The notes under the pieces: model-generated | The model's database searches: none | What the model was told of the DNA's origin: nothing | What the model saw: the letters and a program-made list of their open reading frames with translations, nothing else | Shown: in pieces, positions 47,180-58,079 of the stretch | Layout: each line of letters starts with the position of its first letter | How positions within the stretch are numbered: position 1 is the first letter of the stretch | Position numbers and translations under genes: made by a program | Assembly: GCF_035046485.1 (NCBI RefSeq) | Contig: NC_085137.1 | Location: 347,004,505 to 347,068,504, forward strand | Origin: Aedes albopictus | Lineage: Eukaryota; Arthropoda; Insecta; Diptera; Culicidae | DNA length: 64,000 bases | Reading direction: 5' to 3'

Positions 47180-48260
47180 TATTTAGTAGGTATTACATAC
47201 ATCAAATTCAAGATAAAACTGAATCAATAATATTTCTCCATAAGACACGGTTCGTAGTTGCCGCTCTCCATTCTCGGTCACGCCCAATGCTCGCCAATTA
47301 ACGCTCCACATGGTCCGGTCATCGTGCTTTCTGTAATGCACGCCTTCTTGACCAACCGGATAAGACGCGAACACCATCTTTGTTGTCTGGCATTCTTGCA
47401 ACATACCCTGCACTCCATATCTTTCCGGCTTCGGCCATCTTTTGGATGCTGGGATCGCCGTAGAGTTCATCCGAAACTCTGACGCAGTTTTACACACCAT
47501 CCATCGTTGCTTTAATCAGTCTAATCAGCTTTACAGGAAAGCTGTTTTCGTCCATGAATTTCCATAGCCCTGTGCGGTCGATACTGCCGTATGCTGCCTT
47601 GAAGTCGATGAACAGGTGGTGCGTTGGGACCTGGTATTCACGCCATTTTTGGAGGATTTGCCGTACGGCGAAGATCTGGTCCGTTGTCGACCAGCCGTCG
47701 ATGAAACCGGCTTGGTAACTTTCCACGAACTCATTCGTTTTAGGTGACAGACGACGGAAGATGATCTGGGATAGTACTTTGTAGGCAGTAATCAAAATAG
47801 TGATCGCTCTGAAGTTCTCACATTTCAAATGGTCGCTTTTCTTGTGAATTGGGCAGGTACCCCTTCCGTCCACTCATACGGTAGCTGTTTCGTTACCCTG
47901 ATCCTGCCCATCAACCGGTGTAGACAGAGAGACAGATGGTCAACTTTTCTGGCCCCATTTGGATGAGTTCAGCTGCGATACCATCCTTACCTGCTGCTTT
48001 GTTGGTTTTAAGCTGGTGAATGCCATCCTTTACTTCCCTCAGCGTGGGAGTTGGCTTATTTCCGTTCTCTACTGCACTGGCGTAGTCGTTCCCTCAGTTG
48101 TCGTGGTCTCCCGTGCCTACGTTCTCCACGCCATTTAGGTGCTCGTCGAAGTGCTGCTTCCGATCACCTCACGCCAGTACGCTTCCGTCCTTATCCCTGC
48201 ATATTTCGGCTCGCTGCACGAAACGTTACGCTTCTCATAGAACTTCCATATTTCATAGGA
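47180..48260 (-). pseudogene. RTE-type reverse-transcriptase fragment
   Basis: Minus strand: LKTNKAAGKDGIAAELI near 48010-47955, then IHKKSDHLKCENFRAITIL, SYQAGFIDGWSTTDQIF, and HHLFIDFKAAYGSIDRTGLW (palm motif A). The catalytic YADD block is missing: the frame jumps to KMVFASYPVGQEG, a C-terminal motif. At least two frameshifts. Fragment of a dead element next to the lipase promoter region. Confidence 0.65.
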
Positions 48261-48604
48261 ACGGCACAGCAGTTCCATTTCATCGCATACTCAGCATCTT
48301 CATTAGGGTCCCAGTTATAGCCAAAGCAGTCCCTGCTTTTAGAGACATTTCAGAGTTTTGAGCGGATGTCAGAAACGTTTTGAGGATGTTACTTCCTAGA
48401 GGGTTAAGGTTCAAGCATCCGTCGTCATTTTTCGGAAAATAAAATGCAGTTTTCTCCCTGTAAATGAAAACGTCGACCATGAAAATACATTCACTGCATT
48501 CTATTCCTCATGTGAAGTACAGTGAATATATTTTCATAGCAAAGACTATTGTTTTGAACGAAGAAATTGTTTTCAAATGTTCGATGATGACGATGATTTC
48601 AATG

Positions 48605-49625
48605 ACGAATGGTTCAACGTTAAGGGCCTTTGATCGCATTTCAAGGGTGTTTCAAGGGGTTTTCAGGGGAGTTTCAGGGGGTTTCTGGAGGGTCATTTTT
48701 GACCCAAACCGTACACTACGTTAGTATCACTGTTTCCAACGTGATGTAGTAGGAAGGCTAAAGGCGTTCCAAGGAAATTTCAGATGTATTTCAAATTGAT
48801 TACGAGGATTACAAGGGCGTTTAATGGGATTAACCCGCCTAAGATGTTAGGTTTTCTGCACCACGATGGCGGACGTTCAGCGTACTTGTATGGGTCATAT
48901 TGGCCCCAACATCCTTCTAGGGTTAGGAAGGTTTCATGGACTTTGGGAGCCCTTCAAAGGGCTGCTAGAGTCGTTTCTGAAGGTTTGAAGAACCCTTCAA
49001 GGGTGTTCTAAGGGATCAGGGGCATTTCTTCTGGATTATGGGGAGTTTGAAGGGTGTCGTAGCGTAGGGTAATTTCAATACATGTCAGGGGCGTTTCAAG
49101 GTATTATCTGAAGAGGTCTTAAGAGTTTAAGAACGTTCAAATGGATTACGGGGACTTCAAGGGCGTTTCAATAGTACGAAGAGCATCATTGACCCACTGG
49201 AGTCTCCCTGAAAGTCCGTGTGATCCCATTAAACGAACCCTGTAACGTCCCTGACACTTCCTGAAGCGCCTTTTAGACCCTGTGGACCCCTCTGAGACCT
49301 CATGGTGCCCCATTAAATCTTCTGCATCGCCCCTGACACCTCCAGGTAGCTCCCTGAAACGCATCTGAGATCCTCTGAAACGCCTCTGAGACCCCCTGAC
49401 GCACCCCAGAGACCCCCTGGAACGCCCCTGAGTTCCCCTGAGACTCCTCGAAGCGTTCTTTGATTTCCTCTTAAGCTCCCCTGAGACTTCCTGAAACGCT
49501 CCTAGAGCTCCCCTTGAACGCTCTTGAGACCACCTGAATCCCCTGAGACCACAAGAAATCCCCTTAAATGCCCCTGAGATCTCCAGGTACATCCTGAATT
49601 TCTCAGATAGCCCCATGAAACGTCC
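48605..49625. repeat. degenerate short repeat, two opposed blocks
   Basis: The unit is about 15-25 bp around GTTTCAGGGG (48605-49165), then switches to its complement CCCCTGAAAC from about 49190 to 49625. The two blocks are therefore in inverted orientation. Open frames here are low-complexity. Confidence 0.65.
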
Positions 49626-49629
49626 CTGA

Positions 49630-49868
49630 GCCGTGGAATGGATCTGGTGTAATGATGAATGCCTGTGACTATCACGCCGAGGTCCTAGAATCGAATCCCA
49701 TTCTCGACAAACTCACAAAAAAAATGTAAGTTTTTCCTTCGGAAGGGCCAAGGGCTGAAAGTCTCTATAATAAAGTTAAATCAATCAATCAATCTTCCGG
49801 AAGAGAAGTAAAGCATGGGTCCCTAGATGAACTAGCCTCGACTTAAAATCTCGTAAAAAAAGATAAAA
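49630..49868 (+). repeat. tRNA-derived SINE (Feilai-like), with internal join
   Basis: The A/B-box head (TCACGCCGAGGTCCTAGAAT, then CGAATCCC) is followed by a tail ending AAATCTCGTAAAA. Between them is a second tail-like stretch with a (CAAT)n end at about 49770-49795, suggesting a nested or chimeric copy. Confidence 0.6.
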
Positions 49869-50190
49869 ACGTCCCTGAGCTCTCTTCGTTTCCCCTGAAA
49901 TGCCATGAAACGCCATTGAGACCTTCTGGAACACGAATGGAACTCGCTGAGATCACTTGAAGCTCCCTTGAGGCACCATTACACTTTTCTGAGACCCTTG
50001 AAACACTCCTGAGACCACCTGGAAATCCCTGAGTTCCTATGAAACGATCCTAAGTTCCCTTGAAACCCTCTGAGATCACTTGAAACTCTAAAGCGTCCCA
50101 AGATCCCCAGGAGCCACCTGGAGCCCCCTGGAGCCCCCTGAGGCCTTGTTAGATGTCCTTGAGACACCCTTAGTCTGTTGGTGCCGGAGG
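49869..50190 (-). repeat. degenerate CCTGAAAC-type repeat block
   Basis: Same short-unit repeat as at 48605-49625, C-rich orientation on the plus strand. Confidence 0.6.
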
Positions 50191-50442
50191 GATCATATAT
50201 CACCCCAAATGAAAAATGATTGTTTATAATCACTCATTTGATAACAGAGAACTCTGAATTCGGAAAAGTTTCTGTAAACTTACTTATCTTTTAGAGAAAA
50301 ATATGAGTAAATGGGGTTGAGACATCATTGATATCCTTTTGTCGTTGATATCTCCAGCAGTTACGTCAGTGATTTTCGCTAAGAACTGTAACATTATATG
50401 TATCCAACTATTACTTATGACCTCATTAGAAATGCATTTTTT

Positions 50443-50612
50443 TCTCGTATAAACGAGATTTATAGCCCTAGGCTAGTTCATCTCGGGACCCACGCTTTAC
50501 TTTCCTTCCGAAGAAAGAACTCACATTTTGTGACTTTGTCGGAAGTGGGATTCGATTCCAGGTCCACGGCGTGATAGTCACGTGCTTTAACCATCACACC
50601 GGGTCCGCTCCA
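50443..50612 (-). repeat. tRNA-derived SINE (Feilai-like)
   Basis: Minus strand: GCGGACCCGGTGTGATGGTT (A-box region), ATCGAATCCCACTTCC (B-box), then a body ending ATCTCGTTTATACGAG. This is a near-complete copy of the family at 49630. Confidence 0.7.
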
Positions 50613-50814
50613 CAGGATTATTTGTTATCTAGTCTCAATTAACATTCTAATCATAATAATTGTTCAGTTAACATCGTTACTGCCCAACGAATATTTTTGC
50701 TGTACAAGAGCGGAATAAAATAGTCTTTAACAAACTTTAGCTTAAGAAACTGTTATTCAGTTAGTTCTGTTACTTGGGTGATAAGAGAATATAGACCTCT
50801 AATGAGACCGGAAA

Positions 50815-50915
50815 AGGACACGACACTTGAAGTGTTCGAGTGAAGAGTGCTAAAGGACGATCTTTGGAGGCGTGGAAGAGAACGATGCCTGGCGGAGACG
50901 GACGAATCACGATCT
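50815..50915 (+). pseudogene. RTE-type C-terminal scrap
   Basis: LEVFE-RVLKDDLWRRG followed by ENDAWRRRTNH, with an internal stop. The same C-terminal motif appears at 58440-58500 (minus) and 62795-62935. Confidence 0.5.
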
Positions 50916-50917
50916 CG

Positions 50918-51147
50918 CTGCTTCTTCTTCTTCTTTATGGTTCGATGTTCACATTAGGCCTAGGCCTGCTGCTGTTCAACTTAGTGGTGTTAGAGAACTT
51001 CCACAGTTATTAATTGAAGGGCTTTCTTTGCCTGCCATTGCATGAATTTGTTCATTGTGTGGCAAGTACAATGATACGCTTGCGCAGGGAGTCTAGACAA
51101 TTTTCCCGACCGGAACGGGAATCGAACCCGCCGTCTCCGGAGTGGCG
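50918..51147 (-). repeat. tRNA-derived SINE, third type
   Basis: Minus strand: GGCGGGTTCGATTCCCG (B-box), then a body ending CATAAAGAAGAAGAAG. The A-box half is truncated at 51147, where a CR1-like tail begins. Confidence 0.6.
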
Positions 51148-51149
51148 AT

Positions 51150-51410
51150 CTATATTTATTTATTTATTTCACTACGCCTCCAGCAAATGCTGCACAGACT
51201 GAATTCTTAAAAACTATCACAGGTCCTTAATAGCTATTTTAAAAGTATTCCTAGACATCCCAAAGTCATACACGTCGAAAACTTCATTGAAGTGTTGGCA
51301 GCAACGGCTAAAAGGATTGTTATGCCCGTAGAGTGTTCTGCGAAACGGTAGAGCGATGAAACCTCTGTTTCTTAACCGGCGACACGGTGCATGGATGTTA
51401 ATGTCGGCTA
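51150..51410 (-). pseudogene. 3' end of a CR1-like retrotransposon
   Basis: The minus strand encodes FIALPFRRTLYGHNNPFSRC and HFNEVFDVYDFGMSRNTFK, a stop, then a short 3' UTR and a TAAATAAATAAATA tail. It is the same C-terminal type as at 22094 and 52048. Confidence 0.6.
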
Positions 51411-52047
51411 GCTAGCAATGATGAGTAGTCAGTCTTACCAGATATTACGCGGAAATTTAAAAATTTGGATTCTGGTGCGGATATAACGCGCACCGGGCTA
51501 TCACCGCGTAGAAGAAAATGAACATAGTGTGCGTTTATTCAATTTATGTTTGGTGATGAGGGCTCAGATGAAGTGTGCACTGTCACTGTTGTTCTTAATG
51601 GGGGAACGGTATATTCTAATTGCATAGGACCTAAACCAGGCCAAGCCCAATCCTAGCCCTGATCATCGATTTCATTGGAACGCTATTTTTACGTTCTTCT
51701 CACCTGCTTCACTGTCCGAGTTACGAATCGGCGTGGTAAGAAAACACGTACGATATCGTCGTAAATAAATCAATGCCCAGGTCCCAGCCTGGCACAACCC
51801 GGTCCTGGCTTGATGAAGTGTGAAATGTCATTTGAGTTGTCTATTTTCAAAAATCAGCCAGGGTCCTGGCCATTTCCGGAGAAGGACACTGTCCGATCTC
51901 GTCAAGATCATATGCTTGGTCCTTTCTTTGCTTTACACCAGCAGCATCATGATTGTGCTACCTTCAACAAGCTGGACAGCGCCTTTAAGAATTTCAGGCA
52001 GTCTACCCCCAGATCCAACCGACCGGAGACTCCTGAATAAGATATGA
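51411..52047. other. no gene; probable 3' UTR of the next element
   Basis: Nothing recognised except degenerate CCTGG/CCAGG-rich stretches at 51630-51880. Part of it is probably the 3' UTR of the minus-strand CR1-like element. Confidence 0.4.
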
Positions 52048-53925
52048 TCAAGCATTCGTCCCTTGCTGAAATTTAGGGGTTTTGTGTACAGACAAGATTC
52101 TGTCAAAAGACAAAACAGCACTTATTGGGCATGGGTACCTATGATGGTTGTTGAGGAAAATATCCCTCCGTGCGGGTTTGAATTTTCCAGGAATCAAAAT
52201 TTTTCTTGCAACGCGTAATAAAATGTCGTATATCAGCAACCTTTGGAGCATTACACGGCGACTTGTCAATGGTTGGAGATTAATGAGCTTGCACCTGTCT
52301 TCATAAGGAGGCAGCCTCAGAGGGTCATTCCAAGGAAGTTTGCTTAAGGCGTATCTTAGAAACGACCGTTGAACACGTTCGATGCGATCTGAGTGCGTTG
52401 CGTGGTATGGTGACCAAACTTGAACGGCGTACTCTAGAATACTGCGGACGAGCGTACAGTAGAAGGTCTTCAAGGTATATATATTATTGAACTCTTGCGT
52501 GTTGCGTTTTATGAATCCTAATGTGGCAAATGCTTTGGCTATCGTCGTCGATATGTGCTTAGCAAACGTCAATTTTTTGTCGAAAATCACACCAAAGTCT
52601 TTGATCCATTCCACTTGTTCAAGGGGAGAACCATTCAGTGCGTAGTCGAAAGAGATTGGCGATTGTACCCGACTGAAACTAATTACTTTGCATTTATTAA
52701 CGTTCACATGCATTCCGTTATTGTTACACCATTCGCTGAGGATGTCGATATCATGCTGTAACGCAACGCAGTCCAGCAGAGACGAGACAGAACGAAATAT
52801 TTTCAAGTCATCTGCATAGAAGAGTTTTCCAGAGCGGAGACGAAGACACAGGTCGTTAATAAACAGAACAAAAATCAGCGGCCCTAAGTGGCTCCCTTGC
52901 GGAACGCCTGAGGGAATGTGGAATTCTATTGAAGAAGCGTTCCCAAACGATACAAATGCCGTTCTGTTTGTGAGGTAGTCCTTTAACCAATTGGTCAGCC
53001 AGGTGGGAAATCCGTAGTGTTGAAGTTTCGCAATCGCAAGATTGTGAGGAACTTTATCGAATGCCTTTGCAAAGTCCACGTAGATCGAGTCAACTTGCAC
53101 GCGCATGTCCATGCACGGAAACAGAAAGTTGGAGTAGTCCATCAAATTCGTAAGTGTTGACCGATTATTAACAAACCCGTGCTGGCACTCCGATATGATT
53201 GGAAGCGCGACAGGAAACATGACATCATAAATCAAACGTTCAAATACCTTAGCTAAGCATGGTAGAAGCGAAATAGCTCGGTAGTTTTCAACGTTATGAA
53301 CGTTACCAGATTTGTGTATCGGGATGATCGCAGCAGTTTTCCAGGCGGTCGGGAACTTACCGCTCGTAAGAGATCGGTTGAAAATGATCATCATTGGGAC
53401 AGCGAGAGAGGCGGCGCACGATCTAACAAAAACTAGAGGCAATCTATCCGCGCCTGGCCCTTTCGAAGGATCAACTGAACTGAGAGCAGCATGGATGTTG
53501 ACTTCACTTAAAGCGGGTTGTGCTAGGGACATATTGTATGACGGAATACTGTCGATGTACGGGCCTGTTGCGGAGACATCGTTTGTTTCATACGCATCTT
53601 TGAAGAAGTCAGCAAACAGATTCGCAGCCTCATCGGTTGAGTTTGACCTTATGTTGTTGTAGGTTACGTCGCTGGGAATAGACTTATTACGTTTTTTCGA
53701 GTTGACATAAGACCAGAACGAGGAAGGATTAGCTTGCAAATCAGTTTCGGTACGATTTAAGTAGTCCTTGAAGGCGGAATCCACAGATGATTGGTAACTG
53801 GATTCCAATTGTTGCAGGTTCATTTTGGCTATGTGCGTTCTTTGTTTGAAGTATCTTTTCCTGGCCTTGCGGAGAACGTTCCGACTGTGGCGTATTTCTG
53901 CAGTCCACCATGGAGGAGACGTCTT
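52048..53925 (-). CDS. CR1-like reverse transcriptase, long intact frame, 5'-truncated element
   Basis: About 625 codons are open on the minus strand, from about 53925 to TGA at 52048. A first in-frame ATG at 53823 gives 591 residues, but the frame extends upstream (SPPWWTAEIRHSRNVLRKAR), so the true product was longer and the endonuclease is missing. Domains: linker, fingers (AIIPIHKSGNVHNVENYRAI), palm (VDSIYVDFAKAFDKVPHN; SGVPQGSHLGPLIF; catalytic LFYADDLKIF), thumb, and a C-terminal RSILEYAVQVWSPYH and PPYEDRCKLI. No stop or frameshift is visible, so the insertion is young or the protein recently active. It lies between the two lipases and would be non-autonomous. Clade: CR1/L2-like by motif style. 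Confidence 0.8.
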   Translation of the reverse strand, partial: KTSPPWWTAEIRHSRNVLRKARKRYFKQRTHIAKMNLQQLESSYQSSVDSAFKDYLNRTETDLQANPSSFWSYVNSKKRNKSIPSDVTYNNIRSNSTDEAANLFADFFKDAYETNDVSATGPYIDSIPSYNMSLAQPALSEVNIHAALSSVDPSKGPGADRLPLVFVRSCAASLAVPMMIIFNRSLTSGKFPTAWKTAAIIPIHKSGNVHNVENYRAISLLPCLAKVFERLIYDVMFPVALPIISECQHGFVNNRSTLTNLMDYSNFLFPCMDMRVQVDSIYVDFAKAFDKVPHNLAIAKLQHYGFPTWLTNWLKDYLTNRTAFVSFGNASSIEFHIPSGVPQGSHLGPLIFVLFINDLCLRLRSGKLFYADDLKIFRSVSSLLDCVALQHDIDILSEWCNNNGMHVNVNKCKVISFSRVQSPISFDYALNGSPLEQVEWIKDFGVIFDKKLTFAKHISTTIAKAFATLGFIKRNTQEFNNIYTLKTFYCTLVRSILEYAVQVWSPYHATHSDRIERVQRSFLRYALSKLPWNDPLRLPPYEDRCKLINLQPLTSRRVMLQRLLIYDILLRVARKILIPGKFKPARRDIFLNNHHRYPCPISAVLSFDRILSVHKTPKFQQGTNA

Positions 53926-54031
53926 AGAGTGTCGTAGGTGTCGTAGGTCCTATAGTCTTAACCACTAGGCTAACTGGAGACCTTCGCTGCACTCCACGTT
54001 AAACTCAACATCCTTAACGTGGCTAAAGCTG

Positions 54032-54282
54032 GACGTACACGCAAAAAAATCCGTTCCGATATACGTGCACTCCCGGTCACGGCAACGGGAACAAACGTGA
54101 ACTATGCATAGCAACGATAACAACAATAAGAAATGCACACCGTGAACTAGATTTCACGTTTTCGAGAACGCCCATATTGACAGCTGGAACTAGTTCCAGT
54201 TCACGGTGTATATTTGCTTGTTCTCATATTTGCGATTGTTTGTTCACGTTTATCAGAACGGTTTTCTGAGCGTGTATGCGGT
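54032..54282. mobile_element. short palindromic MITE
   Basis: The ends TACACGCAAAAAAATCCGTT and, inverted, TACACGCTCAGAAAACCGTT face each other, and both continue toward ACGTG. No clear target duplication. Confidence 0.5.
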
Positions 54283-55008
54283 AGGCACTACTAGGCAGGG
54301 CATGTTGCGATGATGCTGGACAAAAATCCGGCAATATTGCTGTTCGTCAATCATCCGGTGGGTACATAAAGGTGTGGAATGCAGAGTATTATGGCAGCAA
54401 CAGGAACTCTAGTGAAGTTCAATAAGGTGTGGAATGACCACAATACAAACTACTATGTCAAATGATACCGGTTCATACGAATGTGTGAAACTGTTCTATT
54501 CTTGGAGGTTTCCAAGATCAAACCAAACCCTGACTCCTTCTATATGATCTTGCTTATTAGCCGCCCGCCACCTCACGACTGCGCTAACGCTAAGGGCAAC
54601 CTTCAGATTAGGTATATCACCACCAGATGAAAACGGGAAACGTGACCAGGGTCGTGAAGCTCACGAGTCTCTGGTGTTGTTTGTTCCACTATTCCAGTTC
54701 TATTATTAAAAGAGTAATTGTTGCACTTGATAACGGGTACAATCAGCTAAGCTAATCTTTTCCCATGCTTATCTCACAGATACAACAGATATGATGAATT
54801 GATGTTGACTCGCTGGGTGTTTTGCTGGTTCTTAGAAATACACCTTGAGCCGGTTTGTTTACTCAACTCCTCCAGCATTATTATATCACATTGTAAAGAT
54901 ATGAAATTAAGCAAATCTTTCCGTACCCCAAGGTGATAACCGGTTTACCAGCTGGATACATATAATTAAGCACTTCCTGTAACTTCCTTACAAACCATTT
55001 TGATGGTC
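54283..55008. other. upstream region of the right lipase gene
   Basis: No gene or recognised repeat. Regulatory sequence for the plus-strand lipase would lie here. Confidence 0.4.
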
Positions 55009-55044
55009 TATAAAAGCCCTTGTAATGCAGATAGATGCTCAGTC
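55009..55044 (+). promoter_or_regulatory. TATA box and initiator of the right lipase gene
   Basis: TATAAAA at 55009-55015 and TCAGTC at 55039-55044 are 32 bp apart (T of TATA to A of the initiator). This matches insect core-promoter spacing. The ATG is 33 bp further on. Confidence 0.75.
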
Positions 55045-55073
55045 GAATAGAATTTGGTTGAAATTTATACAAA

Positions 55074-56135
55074 ATGTATATGGTATTAGGTTTTATTTTA
55101 ACAATAGCTACATTAAGAGGAACTAGTTGCGACTTGATAGATGTATTGAACATCGGAAACAACTTTGACTTGAATTCGGTGCTCAATGTCTTTTTTAACG
55201 GCAGCGATGACGGTTTAGTCTTGACCGGTGAAGTTACCGCACCAATAGATGAAGAGGTTACATTTTGGTGCACCAGTGAGTGAGTTGAACTTAGTGTGTT
55301 GAATTCGTTGACATCTATTAAAGGGAAACCTTCTTTCAGAAGTTCTGATAACCTTCAGCAAGTCTACATCGACGATCCTGACGTTCAGAACAAACTTCAG
55401 TTCACCAAATCGATAACCTTCATCACACACGGATGGCTGGGAAACCACTCCAGCTACTGGATGCTACAGTCGGCTAGTGACATTCTTCAATACACGGACA
55501 GCAGTGTATGCCTGGTTGCGTGGGATCACTTGGCAAAATACGTGTATCCACAAGTGGCCCAGCAGCATGCTCCACGAGTATCAGAATACATGACACGGTT
55601 CGTCAGATTTCTCAATCAACAAGGAATACCTCCACAAAACATGACCCTGGTTGGTCACAGCATAGGAGCGCACGTATGCGGACAAGTTGGACACAATTTG
55701 GGAGGGAAGATTGCGGAAATCTATGGCCTTGATCCGGCAGGTCCCATGTTCACTCATCCGACGAGACAGGAATCCAGTTTTCGGCTGGACAGTACCGATG
55801 CAGGATATGTTCAGATGATTGTTACTACGCGAGTCATCTTGGGCGTCAACTACGGTGACGGACACGCGAATTTCTACCCTAATGGAGGAACATCTCCGCA
55901 AAAAAGCTGCGATTCTCCCGGTACAAGTAGCTCGGACTGGGCACAGGAAGTTTCATGCAGTCATTCGTATGCTACGGTATTGTTTCAGTGTTCGATAAAC
56001 CCCGCGGTTAGTTATGAAGCACGACGTTGCAGAGATTGGGTGCTTTTCAAGCGTGGTTTGTGTAATGCAAATCAGATTGATATGCTTGGATTGCACAGTA
56101 GGAAAATGAAAGGGGATTTTTACTTGGAAGTGTAA
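55074..56135 (+). CDS. secreted lipase (neutral lipase / phospholipase A1 family), intact triad
   Basis: Exon 1 is 55074-55279 and exon 2 is 55340-56135, joined by a 60 bp intron (donor GTGAGT, acceptor TTTCAG, phase 2), giving 333 residues. A hydrophobic signal peptide (residues 1 to about 18) predicts secretion. Core: ITFITHGW (residue 94 on), MTLVGHSIGAHVCGQ with nucleophile Ser176, GLDPAGPMF with Asp200, GHANFYPNGG, and CSHSYA with His277. The family hydrolyses acyl esters of glycerolipids; the short loops around the active site suggest phospholipase A1-like or galactolipase-like forms, but the substrate cannot be read from sequence. Intron position and phase match the paralogue at 45596-46708, supporting duplication. 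Alternative donors one frame earlier would break the frame, so the GTGAGT at 55280 was chosen. Confidence 0.92.
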
Positions 56136-56399
56136 AAAAAATTGTAAATGTTGTGGAAACACGGGTTTGGGCAAGCTATGGAAATATTATGAGCAGAGGC
56201 AGAAAACAGCAGATGTTCGGAGGACATTTTTTATTTTTGTTTGTGGTCAATGAGTGGAAGATGTGTTTACTATCTCAAGAATTGAAACGTACCGAAAATT
56301 TCTAGGAAAATTCTATAATTCGAACTCATGGCAACCTCAAACATCACTTTGAAACTTTTAATGATCACTACCATGTTAATTGTATCAGACGAATTTCTG

Positions 56400-56850
56400 T
56401 AACATCCAGGGAGCTTTCAAGGAGATTTCAGTAGGTCCCAGAGACATTTCATCAGCTCCTTAATGAGAGCTAAGAGAGGATTTACGTGGAGCTTTTATTA
56501 ATTCGTCGTGGAATTCTCCTTATAAGGTATAAGGTATAAGGTATAAATACGCCCTTTTGAAAACCCCTGAAATACTTTTGGAATCGCCATTAAACCTCTA
56601 AAAGTCACCTGAAATTATGTAAATAACGACTTGGAACCGTTTGGAGCAATTGAGGATACTCCCGAAATGCATCATAAACCCTTCCAATGATTTCTTAAAC
56701 CCTTTTAATTCGTCAATGAAATCCCCCTGAAACCTCCTTGAATCACTTTGTTGCCCTCGGAAACCCCCTAAAACTTCTTGAAAACATTTTGAAAGTCTTC
56801 TTGGAACCTCTATGAAACTATCTGAAATCTCTAGAGAACCCATGACACAC
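56400..56850. repeat. degenerate CTGAAAC-type repeat block
   Basis: Short imperfect units around CCCTGAAACCTCC and TTTCAGTAGG. Same type as 48605-50190. Confidence 0.5.
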
Positions 56851-57335
56851 CCTGAAATCTCGCAGTTTTATACATATATTTTCCTCAGTTTACCTATATT
56901 GAAACAGTGAACAGTTATTGGAGGATGTATGGTAAAATTTTCGGCACTTTCGCTTACCGCGATCCATGTTCCAAAGTCAACCAGTCTTTGGACCTCTTTT
57001 TTCACGTTTGAAACCGTTGAATTACAATCTCGCAGCATATTTTGTTTCAAAGCAAGATGGAACAGCTATTGATCTTCCATAAAGTGTACAACATTTTTTT
57101 TTCTCGCACCTTCACTTGAATCACTTGGATCTTGACCACAACAAACCACACGACTAAGCAATTTACAGAATAAAAACAATATACTTCGTAGAGTAACTGT
57201 ACACACTTTGATTCATTTCTGTCCACTGGGAAAACAGTTACAACTAGTTTGAAGTGTTGCAAGAATTTCGTGTTCGGCCTTTAATCAAGATTACATTATA
57301 CGTGACCGTTGTAACCACCTCTAAAATTTTTGAGG

Positions 57336-57600
57336 CCCTTTAGCCACAGCTGTAAAGGCGTGGGTATTCAGCATGACCATGTTGAGGATGACGGATTCGA
57401 TTCCCAGTCCAGGAGCTTTTCGTAATGGTAATTTCTTTGACTTCCTTGGGCGTATAGTATCTACGTGCCTGTTACACGATACACACATGTAAATAGTTTT
57501 TGGCAGAGGAAGCTCTCAGTTTATAACTGTGGATGTGCTCATGGAACACCTAGAACACTGCTGAGAAGCAAGCTTTACATATACTAGGGAGGACGTCACA
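57336..57600 (+). repeat. tRNA-derived SINE, family 2, long copy
   Basis: TAGCCACAGCTGTAAAGGCG head, B-box ACGGATTCGATTCCCAG, CTTTTCGTAATGGTAATTTC body, and a 3' part with CTGAGAAGCAAGC. It is the fullest of three copies. Confidence 0.7.
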
Positions 57601-57619
57601 CCAAGCAGAGGAGGGAGAG

Positions 57620-57800
57620 TACCCCTAAAACTTTCTAAAGCCTCCAAAAACACCATGAAATCACATGAAAACTTCTGAAACCCACCTAAAATTCGAATCC
57701 ACCTAAATCTCTACAGAATCATTTCTGATACTTCTCTCACATAGCTAAAATTGCAAAAACCTCTAGAAAGTTCCTGAAACCCATATGAAATTCCCTCAAA
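57620..57800. repeat. degenerate CTGAAAC-type repeat block
   Basis: Units such as CTTCTGAAACCCACC recur. Same type as the block at 56400. Confidence 0.45.
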
Positions 57801-58079
57801 TTGCCTTGATGTCAAACTTACGAGTTTTTCATATCTAATCAGCACTTTAGATTGGTTATGCTCATGGTCAGAAATTGGCATCGGAAATGGTGAAAATTGA
57901 AAAATGTCATAACAATAATGAAATATTGTGTGGAGCGTTACGCTTTTGTAAACCCATTCCATCCTCCCCGGAAAAAATATCCAGCAATAAATTGAAAAAA
58001 GTTATGGGATACATGTTAAAAGTAGACCAACTCACTAGAAATTCATATGCTAAATATGAATTACTATAACTTTGTTTCT

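Noticed and set aside
49146..49616. 156-codon minus-strand frame rich in RGSRGSL
   Set aside because: Low-complexity translation of the short CTGAAAC-type repeat.
50990..51150. GGTTCGATTCC string as a true tRNA gene
   Set aside because: The A-box half and acceptor stem are missing and a SINE tail follows; it is a truncated SINE.
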